64,000 nucleotides of DNA from JAGVPT01 sp963827085 (GCA_963827085.1 CAWGZY010000003.1:1364001-1428000), one strand, 5' to 3'; counted from the stretch's first letter, positions 33,102-43,288 are shown. The notes: a model not told the origin generated them from the sequence alone. Program-made: numbers and translations.

Positions 33102-35231
33102 TTATTTCATCAACAACATCTTCTTCACTTGCATGAACGTTTGTGACTTTCCATCCACAGGAACAGCGGAAATACGATAGAAATAGACCCCGCTGCTTGC
33201 CATGGTGCCTCTGGAGTTTGTTCCATTCCACACGACCGAGTAGTAACTCGGACCCTGCACGCCATTCACCAGCGTTGCAACCTCCTGGCCGAGCACCGAG
33301 TATATCTTGACGGTCACGCGGCTTGCTTGGGCGATACCGTACTGAATAGTCGTTGAGGGGTTGAACGGATTCGGGTAGTTGTTTTCCAACGTGAACGATG
33401 TCGGAATACCCGAGGAAGCGTTTTTCACACTCAAGACTGTTATGTGCACGAAGTCTGATGTATCACGCGGAAGAAGCTCGTAACCATTGTTCACAGTAGT
33501 GCCGGATGAGTATTGGCCTCCTATGAAGACGGCATTGACAGGATATGCCGGTTCGGGCGAGCCGCCAATGTCTGTACTCGCATTGACATACACCTGAGCC
33601 GTATCTGCTTTGCTTCTGTCGGTCACGTAAATAGTTCCACTAGCAGCGGCCGCCGGCCATGTGCCGGATGCCTTGTAGAGTGTGTCGATTTGGATCAACA
33701 CTCCTTCGTAGTTCTCAGCATTCTTTACATATTGGCTAAGCGTCACGAGCTTTGGCTTCGGAACCACTGCTTTGTGTTTCAAAAATGTGAAGTGGGCGGA
33801 ATCCAATACAAGGGGCGTAAATTCTGTCAAACCATGATACTGAGCAACCGTTCCGATAACAAGCACGGAATCACCGACTACAAAGGTTGTTTTCCCCAAG
33901 CCAGAAGCGAAGACTTCTATGCCTGCCGTCGCGTCCTGTATGAAATATGCAGTGTTACTTGCCTGAAGATTCGGCGATGTGACGACCCCTGATATTATGA
34001 GCGTATCCTTTGTGACCGAATGGTCGGGGATAAGGGGATTGATAGTCTGCTTTCGCGCTTCGGCGATCGTTGTCCACCGTGTTTTGATTCTGTTTAATCG
34101 CACGTTGTCGAAGTCAATCCAACCGCCTGAGTATTGATTCTCAAGCAGAACCGCTACATTGTTACCGATGCTTTTAGGAACTGAATCCGCATAGAAAATC
34201 ATTGAATTGTCCTGATACAGGGTATAGGGTGCGGCAAAACTGATATTGGCAGAGTCGCCAGTATGGTAAGCAGTATCGCAATACCCTATCTCCAGATGGA
34301 ACGTCGGTGCATTATAGCCGTTCGCCGCGTCCACTCTTAACTTGAACACGTCGCCTGGCCTGATGACGTAGCTTGCAACGTCATGGATTGGCGGATCGGG
34401 TGTTCCCCCCAAGTACGCGTCGTATGCTCCATCGGTGACATAGTTCCCCTGCTCGATGCCCGAATCATAAGTTCCCAAACTGTCGTCTGTCCAGCCAGGA
34501 ATATTTATTCCATGCTTGCCATGTCCCGGATCCGTATTGGTGCCGTCGTTATCCCATCCATTTATTTTTCCCGAGTCGGGGAGCTCGAAGCTGTAATTAG
34601 GCAATTCGATTATGGTCGAATCCATGTTCATTACCCGAACATTATCGAGATTAAGCCACGAGTTCGAGTCAGGACTCGCATTTTTGAAGTAGACGCCGAT
34701 ATAATGGCCAATAGCTGCCGAATCTGCAGAGGCTTTTATCGAAATTGAATATGTCGCCACGTTACTGGTCAATGTAATCGTATCCCCGACCATTACAACT
34801 CTGGGCGCGTTTGCCGTGTCGCCGTTCATATAGAACAACCTCATAACTAGGGTTGTGCCTTGGTAGTTATTTACTGCGTCTGCTTCCAGCTGGAGCTGAT
34901 CGTCGGCTTCCACACGCCGTTTGAGAACCTGGTATATTCCGGGATCATAGCCCATAAGATATGCTCGATATTTTCCTCCCATGTTGGTCGCCGGTTCGAC
35001 ACCCGAATCGAACGTCGATGAATCCGGAGCATCAACACTCCAGCCCGGGACAACAATAACTTTGAAGCCGGTCCCGGTATGTGTACTTTTTCCCATGAAG
35101 CCTTCTATCTTACCCGAGTCGGGCTTCTCAAAACCTGGATTAATAACCGTGATATTCCTTTGTGCATACGTCTGTGTTGAAACAAATGCAAGCACAAATG
35201 CGAATAAAAACAATACCTTCAATGGTTTCAT
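33102..35231 (-). CDS. T9SS-exported protein with two carbohydrate-binding-like domains and an OB-fold
   Basis: 709 residues. ATG 35231 has AAGGAG 9 bp upstream, and the product starts with a signal peptide ending TYAQ. Two similar beta-sandwich domains (about 25-200 and 205-400) begin NPGFEKPDSGKIEGF and NYSFELPDSGKINGW and resemble galactose-binding-like/CBM folds. A nucleic-acid-type OB-fold or DUF5689-like region follows (about 415-610). The C-terminus is a T9SS type A sorting domain (NYPNPFNPSTTI). No catalytic site was recognised. A polysaccharide-binding role is inferred from the duplicated module and the neighbourhood. Confidence 0.7.
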   Translation of the reverse strand: MKPLKVLFLFAFVLAFVSTQTYAQRNITVINPGFEKPDSGKIEGFMGKSTHTGTGFKVIVVPGWSVDAPDSSTFDSGVEPATNMGGKYRAYLMGYDPGIYQVLKRRVEADDQLQLEADAVNNYQGTTLVMRLFYMNGDTANAPRVVMVGDTITLTSNVATYSISIKASADSAAIGHYIGVYFKNASPDSNSWLNLDNVRVMNMDSTIIELPNYSFELPDSGKINGWDNDGTNTDPGHGKHGINIPGWTDDSLGTYDSGIEQGNYVTDGAYDAYLGGTPDPPIHDVASYVIRPGDVFKLRVDAANGYNAPTFHLEIGYCDTAYHTGDSANISFAAPYTLYQDNSMIFYADSVPKSIGNNVAVLLENQYSGGWIDFDNVRLNRIKTRWTTIAEARKQTINPLIPDHSVTKDTLIISGVVTSPNLQASNTAYFIQDATAGIEVFASGLGKTTFVVGDSVLVIGTVAQYHGLTEFTPLVLDSAHFTFLKHKAVVPKPKLVTLSQYVKNAENYEGVLIQIDTLYKASGTWPAAAASGTIYVTDRSKADTAQVYVNASTDIGGSPEPAYPVNAVFIGGQYSSGTTVNNGYELLPRDTSDFVHITVLSVKNASSGIPTSFTLENNYPNPFNPSTTIQYGIAQASRVTVKIYSVLGQEVATLVNGVQGPSYYSVVWNGTNSRGTMASSGVYFYRISAVPVDGKSQTFMQVKKMLLMK

Positions 35232-35718
35232 TTTTACTTCTCCTTATTTTTTTCCATACATTTGTCATCCAGTCCTTACAGAAACTGGATTTTTTAAAAT
35301 GTGTGCATCGCCGATTATTTACTAAGACAACCGGCTCAGACCTCATGATAAAAATTAAACGGCCGTTCGTCGAACCGTTATTTATGATCTGCCCTCGCTT
35401 TCTTCAGAATAATCTCCTGATTTTGTTAGTTGTGAACTTGAGACGAGAACGGCAGCAATACAGTAATGCACCAGCAGATTTGTATTGGCAACCTCTCTCT
35501 CAAATCGTTTATTAGATTGAATCAATAAGACTATGTACAGCATCTGATATACCACCTCTTACCACCAAACAACGCTCCAAAGAAAATACCTCAAGCGTTA
35601 TTTCAAGAACAATGACATCAAAAGTAGCTGTGCGACTGTTTTTCGAGCTTCCGGCAAATCGTGTTTGTGGTGGAGAGAATCTCATTCGCGATTTTCTTAA
35701 TAATGGAGACGGACTTCG
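35232..35718. other. Intergenic region upstream of the binding-protein gene
   Basis: 487 bp, AT-rich, without a credible gene on either strand. A partial match to the operator (TCGAACCGTTAT, near 35370) is present but too degenerate to call. Only the ribosome-binding site before 35231 is clear. Confidence 0.4.
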
Positions 35719-37671
35719 CTACTTCATTAGTACTAATTTCTTACTGATCTGGATATTTCCGGCTTGGAGACGATAGAAATAGACCCCGCTTGCAAGCCTG
35801 CTCGCATCAAAGAGAGCGGTATAGCTGCCCGGACGCTGCATCCCCGAGAACAATGTCGCCACTTCTTGTCCGAGAACGTTATATACTTTTAATGAAATAA
35901 AGCCGGGCTGCGGTACCGAATATCCTATTGTCGTCGTCGGGTTGAACGGATTCGGGTAGTTTTGATTCAGTTTAAACGTCTCGGGGAGCGGAGCGTTCTT
36001 CCCTTCAACCGCCGACAGAAAATTCTTGCCAGCATCAAGCAGAACATACTCCACCGAAAAAGGAGGCGCGTTGAATGCTATGCTGTTTCCAATCGGGTAT
36101 GCAACAGCGGCAATGTTCGGCAGGTCGGTATTCGGTCCCCAGACTGTCCCAGTGCCAGAATCCCCATTCACAACAACCGACTGCGGCAGTACGGCGGTAG
36201 CTCCCCCGGTGAGGGTGTACACATAGAAGCGATTGCCAACTCCAATATTTGACGGCTGTACCTTCACAACCTGGTCCGCGGATCCGATATTCAATACTAC
36301 CACCGCGGTGTTTCCGGAGCTGAACGTGCTCGCATAAGCCAGGACATTGCTTCCCGTAACGGAGGAGCCAACCATGCGGTCGCCAAGAAACTGGCGCAGA
36401 TAATAGAGATAGTAAAAATCGGGTCTTGGATTCCACAGCGGTACAGCGGGATTGTCTGGACTTATGTAATAGAACATTCCATCCGTATCCCAATTGGAAA
36501 GAAGCCAACGGCACGACATTCCTACGTTGCGTTCGGCCATTTCACAAAAAACGGTTACGGCCTGCATCCCATTCGCAATTGAAGTTTCAGCCGAAGCGGG
36601 TCCGCCTGTGTTCCACTCCGTCAATGTCAGCGGCCGATTGGCGCCCCCTTTGGTGGCAATGTCGCTGGCCATCGATGTCATATCGGCCTTCACCTGGATC
36701 CGGCCGTTGTACACCTGGCCGCCAACCGATGTATAGCCGCCTGCGTAGTAATCGTGCCACACATAGAAATCTACCGAGTCGCCTACAGTATTGAAAAGTT
36801 GCCTGTTCCAACCCTTGTTTCCGATGTTGCTGGAATTATCATCATTGTACTGATCGATGATAGCGCCAACGTAGACAGTGTCGCCCATTTCCGCCGCGGC
36901 AGCTCTCATGGAATCCCTGAAGACTTTGAAGTGCTGACCGTAGAGATTTCCCGATATTATTGCCGGCTGTCCATCTTTGTTCAGCGCCGTATCGATCAGC
37001 CAACCTGCTTCCCACGGTCCTGAAACCTCGTTGCCGACCTCCCAGAATTTAGTACGGCCGGCATCGTAACGAACCCAATTTGCCGCGAGATGGGCAGCTT
37101 GTTGAACTGGATGCGCGCTGGTACCATAACGGGCATAAGCATAATTAACCGTAATCAATCCCTGGGCGCCGGTCTTGTTCCGCAAATCATAATATCCCGC
37201 AGGCGTCAAAGCTTGGTTCGCACCGAACGCGGGGGAAAGCGAAGACTCCGTATATGCGCCGGTGGTGTAATTATATGTCGTTCCGCTGGGAATGGAATTA
37301 GGCAAATCACCGGGATCACCGTTCCAGAAATAAACATCCGACCAGCTCCCGCCCGGAAAACGAATAAGACTGGGAGCCAGCATGTTCACCCATTTTATCA
37401 TCACCGTGTTATCCAGGTCTTGTCCAACCCAGACCGCAACCGCATTTCCAAGAAGGTACGGCGACACCTTCCCAAGAGTATCTGCCGCATTGACGATCAC
37501 CGTGGCGGTAGGCGCCGCAGTTGGCGCGGTAGAATCGACATAAGGAGGAATCACAGCGGTTTTCGGTTTGAAATCATTGAGGAAACAATTTGTGCTGTCC
37601 TGTGCGAAAAGGGAAGTCATTGAAGCGGCCAATACCGCGAATATTAGTAATACGTATCCGGTTCTTGTCAC
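35719..37671 (-). CDS. Clan GH-A glycosidase (GH51/GH44-like, family unassigned), T9SS-exported
   Basis: 650 residues from a GTG start at 37671 with AAGG 8 bp upstream, giving a signal peptide ending SLFAQ. A TIM-barrel catalytic domain (about 45-450) shows APSLIRFPGGSWSD, FWEVGNEVSGPW with probable acid/base Glu215, and LTLTEWNTGG with probable nucleophile Glu352. A small beta domain (about 450-565) and a T9SS type A sorting domain (NYPNPFNP) follow. RFPGG and the NE/TEW pair recall GH51 arabinofuranosidases and GH44 endoglucanases, but neither family fits fully. If endo-acting, it would supply the backbone-cutting enzyme otherwise missing from this locus. Confidence 0.68.
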   Translation of the reverse strand: MTRTGYVLLIFAVLAASMTSLFAQDSTNCFLNDFKPKTAVIPPYVDSTAPTAAPTATVIVNAADTLGKVSPYLLGNAVAVWVGQDLDNTVMIKWVNMLAPSLIRFPGGSWSDVYFWNGDPGDLPNSIPSGTTYNYTTGAYTESSLSPAFGANQALTPAGYYDLRNKTGAQGLITVNYAYARYGTSAHPVQQAAHLAANWVRYDAGRTKFWEVGNEVSGPWEAGWLIDTALNKDGQPAIISGNLYGQHFKVFRDSMRAAAAEMGDTVYVGAIIDQYNDDNSSNIGNKGWNRQLFNTVGDSVDFYVWHDYYAGGYTSVGGQVYNGRIQVKADMTSMASDIATKGGANRPLTLTEWNTGGPASAETSIANGMQAVTVFCEMAERNVGMSCRWLLSNWDTDGMFYYISPDNPAVPLWNPRPDFYYLYYLRQFLGDRMVGSSVTGSNVLAYASTFSSGNTAVVVLNIGSADQVVKVQPSNIGVGNRFYVYTLTGGATAVLPQSVVVNGDSGTGTVWGPNTDLPNIAAVAYPIGNSIAFNAPPFSVEYVLLDAGKNFLSAVEGKNAPLPETFKLNQNYPNPFNPTTTIGYSVPQPGFISLKVYNVLGQEVATLFSGMQRPGSYTALFDASRLASGVYFYRLQAGNIQISKKLVLMK

Positions 37672-37795
37672 GTTGGTTGCCTTCTTTTTGTCAAGATGTA
37701 TCAGTGGCTGCTCACACGGGAAGCCCCAGCACTGTCCGGCTAGAACCGCCCGAAAACTTCATTAGTGTACCATCATTCTTACCAGCGTATGTTAC

Positions 37796-37826
37796 GCAAA
37801 ACGCCGATATTATTGCCACGAAGTCG
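37796..37826 (+). repeat. Dispersed intergenic repeat B, copy 1
   Basis: A 31-bp segment, GCAAAACGCC to CACGAAGTCG, matches the reverse complement of 52012-52042 at 29 of 31 positions, with weaker similarity on the left flank. Both copies are intergenic, in the cluster that shares the same regulation. It is too long to be a chance match. Confidence 0.65.
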
Positions 37827-38045
37827 TGGAGAAAAAAATATTTTGAATCCTGAACATCACAACGTGAAGATTCCTGAAAATGCCTTTGTATCTAGTGGCA
37901 AGCTTTCTAAACTCTGCGTAACAACAGTTACCAGTTCAAAATGAGATTCTCGGTGTTATGGTCTTTCTTAGCACCCAGCGCGCGCATCAGAAAATCCTTG
38001 ACTATGGTACTGAACTCCGCAAGAAATTATGAGCCAGATGGAAGA

Positions 38046-38072
38046 GCCTGCAGTCCACGAGAGACTGCAGGC
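38046..38072 (-). terminator. CTGCAG-stem hairpin after the beta-helix gene (copy 4)
   Basis: GCCTGCAGTC (38046-38055) and GACTGCAGGC (38063-38072) form a perfect 10-bp stem with a 7-nt loop. It begins 38 bp after the stop of the gene at 38110, the same distance as at 23406-23435, but the T run on the minus strand is poor. Probably the transcript end. Confidence 0.5.
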
Positions 38073-38109
38073 ATAATCCATCACTTCAGGAGGAGAAAAT
38101 ATGAACGAC

Positions 38110-39843
38110 CTATTTAAGAAGAAGCATTTTTTTCGTTAACGAGAAATTACCAGCCTGGATCTGATAGAAATAAACCCCGCTTGATAATCTTGAAGCATCG
38201 AAGCTGACCGTATACTTGCTGGCCTTTTGTTCTTGACTAACCAAGGATGCAACTTCCTGGCCTAACAGGTTGTACACTTTAAGAGTGACAAAACTAGCGC
38301 GAGGAATACTGTATTCAATCGTTGTCGTCGGATTGAAAGGATTCGGATAGTTTTGGCTTAATGCGAAACTCATCGGCACTGAATTGGTTTTTTCAGCGAC
38401 GCCTGTCAGTTGTTCCGGGAACCAGTTCAGGTCGCCCAGTGCTTTTCCGTCTGTACCTGCATGTTGCAGGGCCGTATTGGAATAGCGCAGATTCTCTTGG
38501 ACAGGGTAGCCTTGAGTTGTCGCCCAATTGCTCGGAACATTCGCAAACTTATTTGAAGGATCGGTGCTGTATAAGAAGGGACGATCACCACTGCCGCCTC
38601 CCGTATTCCAGATCGTATTGACAAAATGGACCATGCTGTCGGCGGCATTGGTTACCAGCGTAGCATTGAATCCCGGATCGGTACTGTCATTGTTCGTTAT
38701 GCTTATTCCCGGCCATCGAGTGCGGTCGGTGAGGATGGCTGGATCCGTTGACGCCTGCCAGATTGTTGGCACAATCTGACCGTAGGTGGTGCCGCTGCCG
38801 TTGGTATTGAGTGCCGCCCAGTTGTCAATAATAGGCTGCGGCCAGAAATATGCATTCTTCGTAACGAGCACGCTTCTCATCGCTTCCGTTATGTTATAGG
38901 GAGGTCCTTTCAATGTGCTCAACGAGTCTAACTCGATAACCGCCGGCGCAGTATAAAAATTAGCATTGTAGACTGCCACGTCGTTCACATGCGCAGAATC
39001 CAGGCCCGCTGAATTCACGCCATAGTAGATGTTGTTTCTTATTATTGCGTTCCATAACTGCGGAATAGTAAAGGCTCCGCCTTTTGTCGTCATAAACACG
39101 GTGTTGTGTTCAAAGCGAATGTAACCGCAGTATCCGCCGGAGCCGATGCATGTTCCGCCGAAGATAAAGAACGTGTTATTAACAAAGACGGCGGTATCCA
39201 ATGGATAGGTTCCCGGGTCTACCCAGGCAATACCGGGATTTTGCGGTACGTCATCCTGGTTGTTTCTGAATTCGTTGTTTGTGACATACAGGTTGATATG
39301 CTGGGTATTCCACGTATTGACGATGTTTGGAGTACCGCCAGATCCGATATTTTCAATAACACAATGGTCGATATAGTACGTCACACTATCTCCACCCGCA
39401 CCAAAGCAGATACCCGTGACTGATGATCCGTCAGTTCGTGTACCTAAGATGTACAGACCTTTAACGGAAACTGTGTCGCCGCCCAGAGGGTTGAAAAATG
39501 TTCCGACCGAGGAGTTGTCCGCGGCGATCATCGGCTCAAGCACAGGAGGATGTCCTGTCACTGGATTAATTTTTCCAACAAGGTGCAAGTTCGCTCTCAT
39601 CTGTATGGCGGATGTAAGAAAATAAACGGTATCTGTCGCGCCCGTCTGTTGCAGAACGTACACACGGTTAGGGTTCACTCGCAGCCCGTTTGCAAGAGTA
39701 TCACCCATAATGACGCTGTTGAGGTTTCCCGGCGGCAGTGCTGCCACAACAACGGAATCAACGGCTTGCGCAAATGATACGGATGGCGCCATGAACAGCA
39801 TCATCACCGCAATCAAAAATGTAAATATTAATTTCGTTTTCAT
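38110..39843 (-). CDS. Right-handed beta-helix protein with T9SS sorting domain
   Basis: 577 residues from ATG 39843 (AAAGG about 9 bp upstream). A signal peptide ends VSFAQ. Residues about 60-400 have repeated short strands rich in N, V and I (YIDHCVIENIG, LYVTNNEFRNNQ, IRFEHNTVFM, IIRNNIYYGV), typical of a parallel beta-helix as in polysaccharide lyases and pectin-active enzymes. The C-terminus is a T9SS type A sorting domain (NYPNPFNP to TKKMLLLK). No lyase or hydrolase active site could be assigned. A paralogue begins at 62556. It lies 187 bp after the TonB receptor gene, so it may be co-transcribed and serve in glycan binding or cleavage. Confidence 0.75.
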   Translation of the reverse strand: MKTKLIFTFLIAVMMLFMAPSVSFAQAVDSVVVAALPPGNLNSVIMGDTLANGLRVNPNRVYVLQQTGATDTVYFLTSAIQMRANLHLVGKINPVTGHPPVLEPMIAADNSSVGTFFNPLGGDTVSVKGLYILGTRTDGSSVTGICFGAGGDSVTYYIDHCVIENIGSGGTPNIVNTWNTQHINLYVTNNEFRNNQDDVPQNPGIAWVDPGTYPLDTAVFVNNTFFIFGGTCIGSGGYCGYIRFEHNTVFMTTKGGAFTIPQLWNAIIRNNIYYGVNSAGLDSAHVNDVAVYNANFYTAPAVIELDSLSTLKGPPYNITEAMRSVLVTKNAYFWPQPIIDNWAALNTNGSGTTYGQIVPTIWQASTDPAILTDRTRWPGISITNNDSTDPGFNATLVTNAADSMVHFVNTIWNTGGGSGDRPFLYSTDPSNKFANVPSNWATTQGYPVQENLRYSNTALQHAGTDGKALGDLNWFPEQLTGVAEKTNSVPMSFALSQNYPNPFNPTTTIEYSIPRASFVTLKVYNLLGQEVASLVSQEQKASKYTVSFDASRLSSGVYFYQIQAGNFSLTKKMLLLK

Positions 39844-40030
39844 TATATGCATCCTTTCGGTTGAAGTTCATATTGGTATTACCCATAGCATATTGTTCCA
39901 TAAATCTCGTAATCTCTTCTTGACTACCATTACCGAATCGGCACGTAGATACTTTGTGAATAATACTGAGTTTAAGTGGATGTTGTTTTCTTCATGCCCT
40001 TCCTTTCTGTTTGAGTTCATGGTTCGTTGA

Positions 40031-43003
40031 TTAAAGTAGTTTCCACCTGAGTCCTATGTCGGCAGTCAGCCCATAATCCTGTTCCGACGTTGGAAAGCCC
40101 GATCCTCGAATGAGGTAGATATCATTTTCGCTGTTGAGGTTATTAACGTCTACGTAAAGCTCAACCCCAAGCCAAGGCAGCCCTTGTTTCGCGGAAAGGT
40201 CCCATCGCACATACTTTGCTTTGTCAGAGCGCATTGAGTTGTAAAAATTCGTGGCATTATAAACGCTCGCCTGATAGATCATGGATACCAGAACGGAGAA
40301 TTTTCTATAGTCATATCCGACCGAAAGGTTGACGATATCTTTTGGCTGGTTGATGAGTTGGTCGACATAAAATGTGTCAATATGCACCGGTATGTAATTA
40401 GGCGGGGGAACCTCGGTATTTACATACGGATAGTCTGCGGTCGTGAAGATGTGGCTATAGTTGACATTCATTACTAATCCGTTTAAAGGATTTGGCAAAT
40501 ACCAAAAATGGGTCTGCCACTCTCCCTCAATACCTTTGACCGTAACCTGAAACGGATCGTTGATAAAGGTGTTGATCGACTTTCCTGTGGAGTTATTCGG
40601 AATCCCCGGATACGCCGCAGAATTGGCTATGAAGCTAGACTGACTGAATATCAAATTATCAATGTCTTTGATGAAGCCGCCGGCAGTCAACAACCCGATA
40701 TTATTATCATACACCGAAAGTTGCAGATCGTAATTTTTGGACAGCGCGGGTTTTAAAGCGTAGTTGTTCCAGGTGATCGACGTGCTGTAGACGTCCAAAA
40801 TAGGTATGATGGTATTGAAAGCAGGATACGAAAGCGTGTTGGTGTACGCCAACCGGGCATTTAACCAAGAAAGCGGATTGTATTTCAAAATCACGTCCGG
40901 CAGCCAATATCCATGATACTCGTAGACCGTCGAGTCTGTGTGAGGAAGCGTATTCGGATAAGGATTTGTGGCGCTCGCGTTTAAAAAATGCGCGGCAGTA
41001 TATGATGTCGCAAGGCCCTGATACCGGACACCTCCGATAATACTTATATCGCTGCCGACATTCGCGGAAGCCATAGCATATCCGGCATCGCGGCGCTCTA
41101 ATCCGTTATAGTCATTATCAAGGCTCCCCAGGACATCAGGAATGTACGGGTTAACGCCCCCCGATCCGGAGGTCTTAATACCTTTGCCAAAACCTACGAT
41201 ATTGTCCATCACCGACGAGATGAGGCCAATATTTGCGGCGTTGTTCATTGGATAATTTCCGTTGAGATAATTCCCGAACTTCATGCTGGGCAGCAAGAAC
41301 ATGCTGATAGGAAGCTCCTGCGTGCCATTGGGATTGAGGTTATACGGCGGCTGCGCCATCCACGGGTTTTCCTGGATGATGAGTTGACGAACCTGGTTAG
41401 TGAGAGGAAATGCCCCAAATATATTGCCGGACCCTCCGTCGTAGTTATAGTAGCGGTCGGTGTACTTGAACGATCCCCCCGCCTTAAATGTAACGGCAAC
41501 CAGGTCCGAAAAGTTAACGCCTCTTTCTAAATCAACCGATCCTCCGAGATTTCTCTGCTTGTTAAAACTTTCCCATGTGCTGTTATACCGAAAGGTCATA
41601 GTGTTAAAATTGACAAGGGGTGCAGCGGCACTAGCGATAGCTTCCGGGCTTAGTTTAGGATTTAGGTTTCCAACGCCTGCGGAGGTCTGGTCAAAACTCA
41701 TCCACCAATTATCGGGCGAAACATTCTCCGAGTACGAGTGGGACAACGTTGCTTTGATCTTGGTGGAATATAATGTCTGCTCATAGTTGAGAATATTTGT
41801 AATGACATTGAGGATATTGTGTGAATTTTGGACTTCATACTGTATGTCGTTGCCGTAATTCTGGAGGTCATACGTCTCACGGTAGTACTGAGTGTTTGTT
41901 TTCTCCTGGCTTATGAGATTCGTTAAGGCAATTTTTCCGTCGGGCAATTTATAGTCCAAAACAAGTGTGCCGTTGTATCGGGTTTGATCTCTCGGATAAA
42001 AATAAAGATCCAAACTGCCGAGCGATACGACATCGGGATGTAAAATCTTGTCCTGCAGATAATACGTTCCTCCAAGTTCATCCGATGTGTGGTTGGATCT
42101 GTCGACAATTCCCTGCGCAAAGACTCCAAGGCGGTCGTCGAAGTATCTATCCTCTACGCTGGCGACATATTTGTAATTGTTATAAGAAGAAATAATATTA
42201 TTATATCCTCCTTGAACAAGAAGTGAGACCAACGGCACGTCCGTGGAAGATGCTTTGGCTTCTTTGATGTCGAAATTCACCGTTCCTCCCAGCACGGCAG
42301 CATCCATGTCGGGTGTAACAGTCTTCGACACTTCAATGCCCTCCACCATATTTGATGATATCATGCTCAAGTCTGTGCCCCTGTCGCCCGAGTTGGTCGG
42401 AGGTATTTCAACCCCGTCAATCGTTATCATGTTGTACTGAGGTGAAAGCCCGCGGATGACGATTTGTGTCGCTTCACCCCCCGATCGAATCAGCGAAACA
42501 CCCGGCAACCGTCCGATCGATTCCGCCGCGTTTGCATCCGGCAACTCTTGGATACGAGCGGCTGAAACGACGTTCTCAATATTCGCAGAGGTCAATTGTT
42601 GATTGATGGCTCCATTCTGACCGCTCGCCTGGGCTGTGACAACGACCTCCTGTCCCTGAATTGCCTGGGGCGACAAACGGAATTCCTTTTGAATGACACT
42701 ATTTTCAGAAACTTTCACTTCCTCGGTGATTGTTTGATATCCTATGTACGAAATCTTTAATGTCTGTTGTCCCTCGGGCACATTATAGATCGCTATCAAG
42801 CCGTCAATATCTGCTGCAGACCCCAAACTTGTATTGAGAACAACAACGTTCGCTCCGACAAGCGGCTCGCCCGTGGCTTTATCTACAACAACACCCTTGA
42901 CAGTGCCAAACCCTGCGGCATACGAAGTGTGAAAGGTCAAAGAAAATGCTACTACCAGAACACAAATAAGTGAACCCCGAAAACAAGTTGTACCAGTAGA
43001 CAT
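40031..43003 (-). CDS. TonB-dependent receptor with carboxypeptidase-regulatory-like domain
   Basis: 990 residues. ATG 43003 has AAGGAG 8 bp upstream. A signal peptide ends SYAA. A carboxypeptidase-regulatory-like domain (about 33-115, VKGVVVDKATGEPLVGANVVV), a TonB plug (about 125-245, with IQELPDANAAESIGRLPGVS and IVIRGLSPQYNMITIDG) and a beta-barrel to the end (GLTADIGLRWKLL) follow. It imports large substrates across the outer membrane using TonB energy. The IQELPDANAAESIGRLPGVS plug motif is typical of carbohydrate-uptake receptors. No SusD-like lipoprotein gene is present in the window, so this is not a classic SusCD pair. Its leader is 560-600 bp long. Confidence 0.92.
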   Translation of the reverse strand: MSTGTTCFRGSLICVLVVAFSLTFHTSYAAGFGTVKGVVVDKATGEPLVGANVVVLNTSLGSAADIDGLIAIYNVPEGQQTLKISYIGYQTITEEVKVSENSVIQKEFRLSPQAIQGQEVVVTAQASGQNGAINQQLTSANIENVVSAARIQELPDANAAESIGRLPGVSLIRSGGEATQIVIRGLSPQYNMITIDGVEIPPTNSGDRGTDLSMISSNMVEGIEVSKTVTPDMDAAVLGGTVNFDIKEAKASSTDVPLVSLLVQGGYNNIISSYNNYKYVASVEDRYFDDRLGVFAQGIVDRSNHTSDELGGTYYLQDKILHPDVVSLGSLDLYFYPRDQTRYNGTLVLDYKLPDGKIALTNLISQEKTNTQYYRETYDLQNYGNDIQYEVQNSHNILNVITNILNYEQTLYSTKIKATLSHSYSENVSPDNWWMSFDQTSAGVGNLNPKLSPEAIASAAAPLVNFNTMTFRYNSTWESFNKQRNLGGSVDLERGVNFSDLVAVTFKAGGSFKYTDRYYNYDGGSGNIFGAFPLTNQVRQLIIQENPWMAQPPYNLNPNGTQELPISMFLLPSMKFGNYLNGNYPMNNAANIGLISSVMDNIVGFGKGIKTSGSGGVNPYIPDVLGSLDNDYNGLERRDAGYAMASANVGSDISIIGGVRYQGLATSYTAAHFLNASATNPYPNTLPHTDSTVYEYHGYWLPDVILKYNPLSWLNARLAYTNTLSYPAFNTIIPILDVYSTSITWNNYALKPALSKNYDLQLSVYDNNIGLLTAGGFIKDIDNLIFSQSSFIANSAAYPGIPNNSTGKSINTFINDPFQVTVKGIEGEWQTHFWYLPNPLNGLVMNVNYSHIFTTADYPYVNTEVPPPNYIPVHIDTFYVDQLINQPKDIVNLSVGYDYRKFSVLVSMIYQASVYNATNFYNSMRSDKAKYVRWDLSAKQGLPWLGVELYVDVNNLNSENDIYLIRGSGFPTSEQDYGLTADIGLRWKLL

Positions 43004-43276
43004 TTTTATTCTCCTTATGATTTCTTGAAAGGTTTTTAGTTTTGTAGAAGCCTTCCCAGAAAGAAGTAATTCGCTGAAATCTCGTTCTCAATTGTTGCGA
43101 CAATCTGCCATCCTCACACGTCTATCTCATGATCCTGAGGATGTTGTTTCACTCTCACACCTTCTCTTTCAGTCAGTTACCTTTCTTGAGTAATACGGCT
43201 TCAATGATATAATCATGAATTGCGGGACAACCGCGAATGTTTAGTTCTAACTTCATGGCGTCTCAGGTTTCTTCCG

Positions 43277-43288
43277 GCAAACGTTTGC
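43277..43288. promoter_or_regulatory. LacI-type operator, second motif, site 1
   Basis: GCAAACGTTTGC is a perfect 12-bp palindrome with central CG, the classic LacI-family core. It lies about 275 bp upstream of the TonB receptor start. A second copy lies exactly 90 bp further upstream, so a bound dimer pair could loop the DNA. Confidence 0.65.

Larger units (their letters stand above)
37672..38109. other. Intergenic region upstream of the GH-A glycosidase gene
   Basis: 438 bp. It contains dispersed repeat B (37796-37826) and the CTGCAG-stem hairpin at 38046-38072, and no credible gene. The AAGG before the GTG at 37671 is the only gene-start signal seen. Confidence 0.45.
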
